A stretch of 10,735 nt of DNA. Source: JBFGFG01 sp041627475. Lineage in GTDB: Bacteria > Actinomycetota > Nitriliruptoria > Nitriliruptorales > Nitriliruptoraceae. The position numbers and the translations under genes were made by a program. Each line of letters begins with the position of its first letter. Position 1 is the stretch's first letter. Below are positions 6,120-10,735 of the stretch, one piece after another. The DNA is taken from assembly GCA_041627475.1 (NCBI GenBank), contig JBFKQZ010000091.1:1-10735 (forward strand), given 5' to 3'. The notes below the pieces were generated by a model. That model ran no database searches and was not told the origin of the DNA. It worked only from the letters and a program-made list of their open reading frames with translations.

Positions 6120-6458
6120 GTGAAGCTTGTCACCGCCATCATCAAGCCGCACAAGGTCGAGGAGGTGAAGGACGCACTCACCGAGGTGGGCGTCCAGGGC
6201 ATCACCCTCTCGGAGGTCCGCGGCTTCGGCCGCCAGCGCGGCCACACCGAGGTCTACCGCGGTGCCGAGTACCAGGTGGACTTCGTCCCGAAGGCGAAGC
6301 TCGAGATCCTCGTCGGTGACGCCGGCGTGGACGGCGTCGTCGACGCCCTGATCAAGACGGCCCGCACCGGCCAGGTCGGGGACGGCAAGGTCTTCGTCAC
6401 CAGCGTCGACCGCGTCGTGCGCATCCGCACGGGCGACGAGGACGCCGAGGCGATCTGA
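6120..6458 (+). CDS. glnB: Nitrogen regulatory protein PII
   Basis: 112 residues, exactly the usual PII length. PII is a trimeric cytoplasmic sensor of 2-oxoglutarate, ATP and ADP that controls nitrogen uptake and assimilation targets. The N-terminus KLVTAIIKPHKVEEVKDAL and the T-loop GHTEVYRGAEYQVDFVPK are characteristic. Tyr51, the residue uridylylated in enterics and adenylylated in actinobacteria, is present. The B-loop region is seen as TARTGQVGDGKVFV (about 81-94) and the C-terminal signature as RIRTGDEDAEAI. The start is GTG 6120, giving V-K-L-V-T at the family N-terminus, with GGAG five bases upstream; the longer open frame from 5916 is regulatory DNA. glnD begins 3 nt after the stop. 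In many actinobacteria the gene is glnK behind amtB; here no amtB precedes it, so glnB is used while glnK remains an equally valid name. Confidence 0.97.
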   Translation: MKLVTAIIKPHKVEEVKDALTEVGVQGITLSEVRGFGRQRGHTEVYRGAEYQVDFVPKAKLEILVGDAGVDGVVDALIKTARTGQVGDGKVFVTSVDRVVRIRTGDEDAEAI

Positions 6459-6461
6459 CCC

Positions 6462-9107
6462 GTGGCAGCCGACGAGTCGGCCACACCCGCCACCGCCGGC
6501 ACGGGCGACCACCCGGTCGCCCCGTCGGCGGTGGTGTCGCGCCTGCGCACGACCCGTGCCAGGCTCCACGAGGACGGCCCGCCCCCGGGCCGCGCCTGGT
6601 GCGACGCCTGGACCGTGGCCGTCGACGAGGCCGTGCGGGACCTGTGGCACAGCGCACCGACGAATGGGTCGGTCACGGCCGTGGCGGTCGGCGGCTACGG
6701 CCGGCGTGAGCTGTGCCCGGGCTCGGACGTGGACCTGCTCGTGCTGCACGACGGGCTCGACCCGGAGGTCGTCGACGAGGTCGCCCGGGCCGTGTTCCAC
6801 CCGCTCTGGGACGCCGGTCTGAAGCTCGGGCACGCCGTGCGCTCGTCACGGCAGCTGGTGAAGGACGCCCTCGACGAGCTCGACACGGCCACGGCTGTCA
6901 TCGACGGCCGGGTCGTGGCCGGCGAGCCGGAGCGCTTCGACCAGGGCCGCACGGTGCTGCTCGACAAGCTCACCGGCCGTCGTTCCTACGTGCAGCTGCT
7001 GACCGACGCAGACCACGACCGTCGCGCTCGCGCCGGTGACGCGGCCGAACAGCTCGAGCCGGACGTGAAGAACGGCGCCGGGGGCCTCCGGGACGTCCAG
7101 TCACTGCGCTGGGCCGCTGCGGCACTCACCGGGGAGCCGACGCTCGAGGCGCTGGCGAGCGAGGGCCACATCGGCGTGCACGACGCCGAGCGCCTGCGGG
7201 CGGCCGAGGACGAGCTGCTCGCTCTGCGGGTCGCGCTGCACCTCACGACCGGGACCCCGGTCGACGTGCTGCGCTTCGAGCACCAGCAGGAGGTCGCCGC
7301 ACGGCTCGGCGAGGTCGACGGCGCCGCCGCGCACGACACCGCGGCGCACCGAGCCCTGACGCGCCACTTCCTCGCGGCGCGCACGGTCGAGCACGTCCAC
7401 GACCGGGCCTGGCGTCGCATCGACGGCGCACTGGCGCGACCGTGGCGCCGCTGGCGTCCGGCCGGCGAGGAGGTCGTGCAGGGCCTGACGGTCGTCGACG
7501 GCAGCATCCGCCTGCCCGACGACGTGTCGCCGCTCGACGAGGGCGTCCCCGCGGCCGTGATCCGTGCCCTGCTGGCAGGTGACCACGTCCTGGACCGGCA
7601 CACCGCGACCCGTCTGCGCGAGTCCGCGCCGGACCTGCCGATCCCTGACGTCTGGGGCGAGGACCTGCGCGACGCCGTCCGCGCCATGCTGTGGTCCGGT
7701 GACGACATCGTGCGGGTCACGGCCGAGCTCGACGACGTCGACTGGCTGGTCGCGCTGCTCCCGGAGTGGGCGCCGCTGCGGGGCCGGCCGCAGCGCAACC
7801 CCTACCACCTCTACTCGCTCGACCGGCACGCGGTGCACGCGGTGGCCGAGCTCGGCGAGCTGGTGCGCCGCGAGGCCTGGGCCAAGGACGCGCTGGTGGA
7901 CGTCCGTGAAGGGGGCGAACTGTCCGAGCAGGAGGCCCTCGACGTGGTGGCGCTCGCCTGTCTGGTCCACGACGCCGGGAAGGCCCACGGCGAGCCCCAC
8001 AGCGAGACCGGGGTCCCGGTGGCCGAGGCGGTGGGGCGTCGGTTCGGGCTCGGCGAGGAGGCGATCACCCGCCTCACCTGGATGGTCCGCCAGCACCTGC
8101 TCCTCCCGGACGTCGGCACGCGGCGCGACGTCTCGGACCCAGCCGAGGCACGCGCGGTGGCCGAGGAGGTCGGCAACCGTTCCCGCCTCGCCTCGCTGTG
8201 GCTCCTGACGGCGGCCGACAGCGCCGCGACCGGTCCCTCCGCGTGGACGTCCTGGCGTCGCCAGCTCGTCCGCATCCTCGTGACGAAGGTGCTCGCTGTG
8301 CTCGACGAACGTGACCCGGCCGCCCTGCACGACGGCGCTGCTGCGACCGCCGAGTCGGCGGCCGAGCTCGCCGAGCAGATGGGGGCGACGACCGCCCAGG
8401 TGCAGGCCCACCTGGCCCAGATGCCCGAGCGCTACGCCGCCGCCGTCTCGCCACGCGCGGTGGTGCGGCACGCGATGCTGGCGGACCCGCCGCCAGAGGC
8501 CACGGAGATCCGCACGCGCGTCACGCCGGGCGAGCCACTGGAGGACGGGCAGGCCTTCGACGAGCTCGACGTGGTGGCACGCGACACCCCCGGGTTGTTC
8601 GCGAAGGTCGCCGGGGTCCTGTCCCTGCACGGCGCGTCCGTGCTCGAGGCCCACGCCCACACCCGCGACGACGGCACCGCCGTCGACACGTTCACGATCG
8701 TCCTGCCCGAGCACGCGACACCGTCGTGGTGGGTCACGGTCGAGGGCGACCTCGTGGAGGCCGTCGCGGGCCGCATCGCCGTCCGGGCCCGGGTCGCCCG
8801 CAAGCGCGCCACGGAGCACCGCCGCCTCGCCAAGCTCCCGCCGGTCGCGACCGAGGTCACGACCTCCCCGGACGCGGCCGGGCGGGCCACCCTCGTGGAG
8901 GTCCGCACGATGGACCGTGTGGGCGTGCTCTACCGGATCGCGTCGGCGCTGGCCGAGTTGGAGCTCGACCTCGTCGTCGCGAAGGTGGGCACCTTCGGAC
9001 ACGAGGCACACGACGTCTTCACGGTGCGGGACACGGCCGGGGGGCCGCTCGACGCGGACCACTGCGCGGAGCTCGAGCTGGCGATCCGGGCGGCGCTGGC
9101 CGAGTGA
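6462..9107 (+). CDS. glnD: PII nucleotidylyltransferase / PII-removing enzyme (GlnD)
   Basis: 881 residues, close to the 890 of E. coli GlnD. It adds a nucleotide to PII Tyr51 and removes it again in response to nitrogen status; in Streptomyces and Corynebacterium the modification is adenylylation. Domain order is standard. The nucleotidyltransferase motif is GGYGRRELCPGSDVD (77-91, metal ligands Asp89 and Asp91), followed by KNGAGGLRDVQSLRW (about 204-218). The HD hydrolase domain has His503-Asp504 in LVHDAGKAHGEPHSETG, and further RQHLLLPDVGTRRDVSDP. Two ACT domains for small-ligand sensing begin at about 699 (FDELDVVARDTPGLFAKVAG) and about 810 (TLVEVRTMDRVGVLYRIASA). All catalytic residues appear intact, so both activities are expected. 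The GTG at 6462 lies 3 nt after the glnB stop with only a weak GAGG at 6447-6450, suggesting translational coupling. A later in-frame start is possible, as residues 1-35 are poorly conserved. Confidence 0.96.
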   Translation: MAADESATPATAGTGDHPVAPSAVVSRLRTTRARLHEDGPPPGRAWCDAWTVAVDEAVRDLWHSAPTNGSVTAVAVGGYGRRELCPGSDVDLLVLHDGLDPEVVDEVARAVFHPLWDAGLKLGHAVRSSRQLVKDALDELDTATAVIDGRVVAGEPERFDQGRTVLLDKLTGRRSYVQLLTDADHDRRARAGDAAEQLEPDVKNGAGGLRDVQSLRWAAAALTGEPTLEALASEGHIGVHDAERLRAAEDELLALRVALHLTTGTPVDVLRFEHQQEVAARLGEVDGAAAHDTAAHRALTRHFLAARTVEHVHDRAWRRIDGALARPWRRWRPAGEEVVQGLTVVDGSIRLPDDVSPLDEGVPAAVIRALLAGDHVLDRHTATRLRESAPDLPIPDVWGEDLRDAVRAMLWSGDDIVRVTAELDDVDWLVALLPEWAPLRGRPQRNPYHLYSLDRHAVHAVAELGELVRREAWAKDALVDVREGGELSEQEALDVVALACLVHDAGKAHGEPHSETGVPVAEAVGRRFGLGEEAITRLTWMVRQHLLLPDVGTRRDVSDPAEARAVAEEVGNRSRLASLWLLTAADSAATGPSAWTSWRRQLVRILVTKVLAVLDERDPAALHDGAAATAESAAELAEQMGATTAQVQAHLAQMPERYAAAVSPRAVVRHAMLADPPPEATEIRTRVTPGEPLEDGQAFDELDVVARDTPGLFAKVAGVLSLHGASVLEAHAHTRDDGTAVDTFTIVLPEHATPSWWVTVEGDLVEAVAGRIAVRARVARKRATEHRRLAKLPPVATEVTTSPDAAGRATLVEVRTMDRVGVLYRIASALAELELDLVVAKVGTFGHEAHDVFTVRDTAGGPLDADHCAELELAIRAALAE

Positions 9108-9134
9108 GTCGCCCGAGCGGCGGGGTGGAGCGGT

Positions 9135-9149
9135 TACCGTTCGGCGGTA
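9135..9149 (+). promoter_or_regulatory. Weak promoter-like inverted repeat before the inositol phosphate synthase gene
   Basis: The 69-bp gap between glnD and the next gene contains TACCG-TTCGG-CGGTA, a 5-bp inverted repeat. Its left arm (TACCGT, 9135-9140) fits the TANNNT -10 pattern, and the following gene starts about 37 bp downstream. No -35 is recognisable. It could be a separate promoter or a small operator; read-through from glnD is equally possible. Confidence 0.25.
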
Positions 9150-9176
9150 CGCACCCAGTCCAGTGAGGCACCGCAC

Positions 9177-10541
9177 ATGTCCGACGCTCCCGCGCCGACG
9201 AGGCCCGACGTCCCCCCGGCCGACGGCCGACTCGGGATCCTGACGGTCGGCCTCGGCGCCGTCGCCACCACGTTCATCGCCGGTGTCGAGCTGATGCGCC
9301 GTGGGCTCGCCGAGCCGATCGGCACGCTCACCGAGCTCGGCACGGTCCGGCTCGGGCGCCGCACGGACGGCACGTCGCCGACCATCCGTGAGCTCGTGCC
9401 GCTGGCGGAGCTCGACGACATCGCCTTCGGGGCCTGGGACCCGTTCCCCGACGACGCCTACGTGGCTGCCACGCGTGCCGGCGTGCTGGACGTCAACCGC
9501 CACCTCGAGCCGATCGCCGAGCAGCTGCGGGCGATCCAGCCGATGCCGGCGGTGTTCGACCCGCAGTACGTCAAGCGGCTCGACGAGCCGAACGTGAAGA
9601 CGGGGACCAAGCGTGCGTGGCTCGAGGCCATCCGCGCCGACATCCGCGACTTCAAGGAGCGCGAGGGCTGTGACCGCGTGGTCATGATCTGGTGCGCCTC
9701 GACCGAGGTCTTCATCGAGCCGGGGCCGGCGCACGCCAGCATCGAGGCGTTCGAGGCCGCCATCGACGACGACGACTTCACCGTCGCGCCGTCGATGCTC
9801 TACGCCTACGCCGCGATCCTCGAGGGCGTCCCGTTCGCCAACGGCGCCCCCAACCTCACCGTCGACGCGCCGTGCCTGCGCGAGGCCGCCGAGCAGCACG
9901 GCGTCGCGATCGCCGGCAAGGACTTCAAGACGGGCCAGACCCTGATCAAGACGGTGCTCGCGCCGATGTTCAAGGCCCGCATGCTCGGCGTCGAGGGCTG
10001 GTTCTCGACCAACATCCTGGGCAACCGCGACGGCGAGGTCCTCGACGACCCCGAGTCGTTCAAGTCCAAGGAGGTCAGCAAGCTCGGCGTGCTCGAGTAC
10101 ATCCTCCAGCCCGACAAGTACCCGGACCTCTACAGCGACCTCTACCACAAGGTCCGCATCAACTACTACCCGCCCCGCGGCGACAACAAGGAGGGGTGGG
10201 ACAACATCGACTTCTTCGGGTGGCTCGGCTACGGGATGCAGATCAAGGTCGACTTACTCTGCCGCGACTCCATCCTCGCGGCGCCGCTGGTGCTGGACCT
10301 GGCCCTCTTCCTCGACCTCGCCCAGCGCGTGGGGATGAGCGGCATCCAGGAGTGGCTGTCGTTCTACTTCAAGAGCCCGCAGGTCAAGCCCGGGCTCTAC
10401 CCGGAGCACGACCTGTTCATCCAGCTGAAGAAGCTGAAGAACACCTTGCGGTGGATCGCGGGCGAAGAGGCCATCACCCACCTCGGCGTCGAGTACTACG
10501 CCGAGGAGTACGGCCTCGAACTCGATGAGACCGACGACTGA
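9177..10541 (+). CDS. ino1: Inositol-3-phosphate synthase (myo-inositol-1-phosphate synthase), long form
   Basis: 454 residues. The enzyme turns glucose 6-phosphate into inositol 3-phosphate using bound NAD. This is the first step to inositol, used in actinobacteria for phosphatidylinositol, mannosides and mycothiol. The NAD-binding loop is VGLGAVATTF (24-33). The catalytic region has GKDFKTGQTLIKT (247-259), where lysines of the active site are expected, then STNILGNRDGEVLDDPESFK, NYYPPRGDNKEGWDNIDFFGWLG and KVDLLCRDSILAAPLVLDLA. It differs from mycobacterial Ino1 (about 367 residues, with a GDDIKSQ motif) and is shorter than the eukaryotic enzyme (over 500). The GKDFKTGQT type recalls forms I associate with Bacteroidetes and some other bacteria. 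ATG 9177 is supported by GTGAGG eight bases upstream. The gene lies on the same strand as glnB-glnD, and an acyltransferase gene follows after 44 bp. Its substrate is the same glucose 6-phosphate that the nearby HAD-GH65 pair would make. Confidence 0.93.
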   Translation: MSDAPAPTRPDVPPADGRLGILTVGLGAVATTFIAGVELMRRGLAEPIGTLTELGTVRLGRRTDGTSPTIRELVPLAELDDIAFGAWDPFPDDAYVAATRAGVLDVNRHLEPIAEQLRAIQPMPAVFDPQYVKRLDEPNVKTGTKRAWLEAIRADIRDFKEREGCDRVVMIWCASTEVFIEPGPAHASIEAFEAAIDDDDFTVAPSMLYAYAAILEGVPFANGAPNLTVDAPCLREAAEQHGVAIAGKDFKTGQTLIKTVLAPMFKARMLGVEGWFSTNILGNRDGEVLDDPESFKSKEVSKLGVLEYILQPDKYPDLYSDLYHKVRINYYPPRGDNKEGWDNIDFFGWLGYGMQIKVDLLCRDSILAAPLVLDLALFLDLAQRVGMSGIQEWLSFYFKSPQVKPGLYPEHDLFIQLKKLKNTLRWIAGEEAITHLGVEYYAEEYGLELDETDD

Positions 10542-10549
10542 GGTCATCG

Positions 10550-10589
10550 AGGTCCGGCCACCATGGGCACGGCACAGGACCTGAGGTGA
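10550..10589 (+). promoter_or_regulatory. Inverted repeat and mini-ORF covering the acyltransferase start region
   Basis: AGGTCC (10550-10555) and GGACCT (10577-10582) are perfect inverted repeats with a 21-base loop; the right arm overlaps the AGGA ribosome-binding site. Within the same stretch an ATG at 10563 opens an 8-codon frame (MGTAQDLR) whose TGA (10587-10589) overlaps the GTG start as GTGA. Either could modulate translation of the acyltransferase, but both are short enough to occur by chance. Confidence 0.25.
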
Positions 10590-10735
10590 AGTACCGCCAC
10601 GACATCGACGGGCTGCGAGCGGTCGCCGTCCTGGCCGTCGTGCTCTTCCACCTTGGTCTGGAGGAGTTCGCCGGCGGCTACGTCGGCGTGGACGTGTTCT
10701 TCGTCATCTCCGGGTTCCTGATCACGTCCATCGTC
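10586..10735 (+). CDS. Membrane acyltransferase, OafA/acyltransferase-3 family, N-terminal part
   Basis: The first 50 codons, cut by the window end. The protein begins with KYRHDIDGLRAVAVLAVVLFH, continues with GGYVGVDVFFVISGFL and ends at ITSIV, which is the hallmark N-terminus of acyltransferase-3 enzymes. These are multi-pass membrane proteins (usually about ten segments) that move acetyl or other acyl groups onto sugars of the cell surface, lipopolysaccharide, glycolipids or antibiotics. The first membrane helix (about 11-25) includes the conserved histidine His22 needed for catalysis in this family. The start is GTG 10586 with AGGA (10576-10579) six bases upstream. Many family members carry a C-terminal SGNH domain; whether this one does is outside the window. 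The gene may share a transcript with the inositol phosphate synthase gene, hinting at, but not showing, a role on inositol-containing glycolipids. Confidence 0.93.
   Translation, partial: MKYRHDIDGLRAVAVLAVVLFHLGLEEFAGGYVGVDVFFVISGFLITSIV

Noticed and set aside
5896..6123. A 75-codon plus-strand frame in the protease/glnB intergenic region
   Set aside because: It runs over the GlnR-like boxes and hairpins and into the glnB start, has no motif, and no ribosome-binding site of note.
5864..6247. N-terminal extension of the protease frame
   Set aside because: It would overlap glnB and its promoter in antisense; the signal peptide begins exactly at GTG 5863 with a GGAG upstream.
7101..10148. A 1015-codon open frame on the minus strand across glnD and ino1
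   Set aside because: Long antisense frames are expected in DNA with G/C-rich third positions. Its translation is rich in Arg, Val, Gly and Asp without domain motifs, and it lies wholly opposite two well-identified genes.
1..10735. tRNA or rRNA genes, CRISPR arrays, insertion sequences, attachment sites, phage or defence genes
   Set aside because: Looked for and not seen. No transposase or integrase motifs, no regularly spaced direct repeats of CRISPR size, and gene content is core metabolism and signalling.

Overview
The window is ordinary, gene-dense chromosome from a high-GC actinobacterium (Actinomycetota). The evidence for this is codon use with G or C at almost every third position, several GTG starts, a mycobacterial-style HAD/GH65 gene pair, a GlnR-like operator in front of glnB-glnD, and GlnD, PII and acyltransferase proteins of actinobacterial character. 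The genus cannot be fixed from the sequence alone. The palindromic intergenic element near 1.6 kb resembles repeats I associate with Nocardioidaceae-type genomes, but that is a weak hint.

Layout. On the plus strand, 1-1540 holds the end of sucC and all of sucD, the two subunits of succinyl-CoA synthetase (TCA cycle). A long imperfect palindrome (1564-1665) separates sucD from a convergent minus-strand block. In transcription order that block is a secreted metzincin protease (5863 to 4943), a beta-phosphoglucomutase-type HAD protein (4880 to 4134) and a GH65 disaccharide phosphorylase-like enzyme (4093 to 1706). The last two form a tight pair: the phosphorylase would release beta-glucose 1-phosphate and the mutase would turn it into glucose 6-phosphate for glycolysis.

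A 256-bp divergent intergenic region (5864-6119) separates the protease from the plus-strand nitrogen-signalling operon glnB-glnD (6120-9107). It contains four 5-bp boxes at exact 11-bp spacing that match the known GlnR operator pattern, followed by a leader that can form competing hairpins. PII (GlnB) carries the modifiable Tyr51, and GlnD, starting only 3 nt later, is the enzyme that modifies it. No amtB gene lies immediately upstream, unlike the common amtB-glnK-glnD arrangement.

After a 69-bp gap comes a 454-residue inositol-3-phosphate synthase. It is longer than, and differs in its motifs from, the roughly 367-residue mycobacterial Ino1. The window closes with the first 50 codons of a membrane acyltransferase of the OafA/acyltransferase-3 family. 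No RNA genes, mobile elements, CRISPR arrays or phage genes were seen. I found no evidence of a new multi-gene system. The most interesting items are the GlnR-like operator, the palindromic element, the His-tailed metzincin, the GH65/HAD pair and the atypical inositol synthase.
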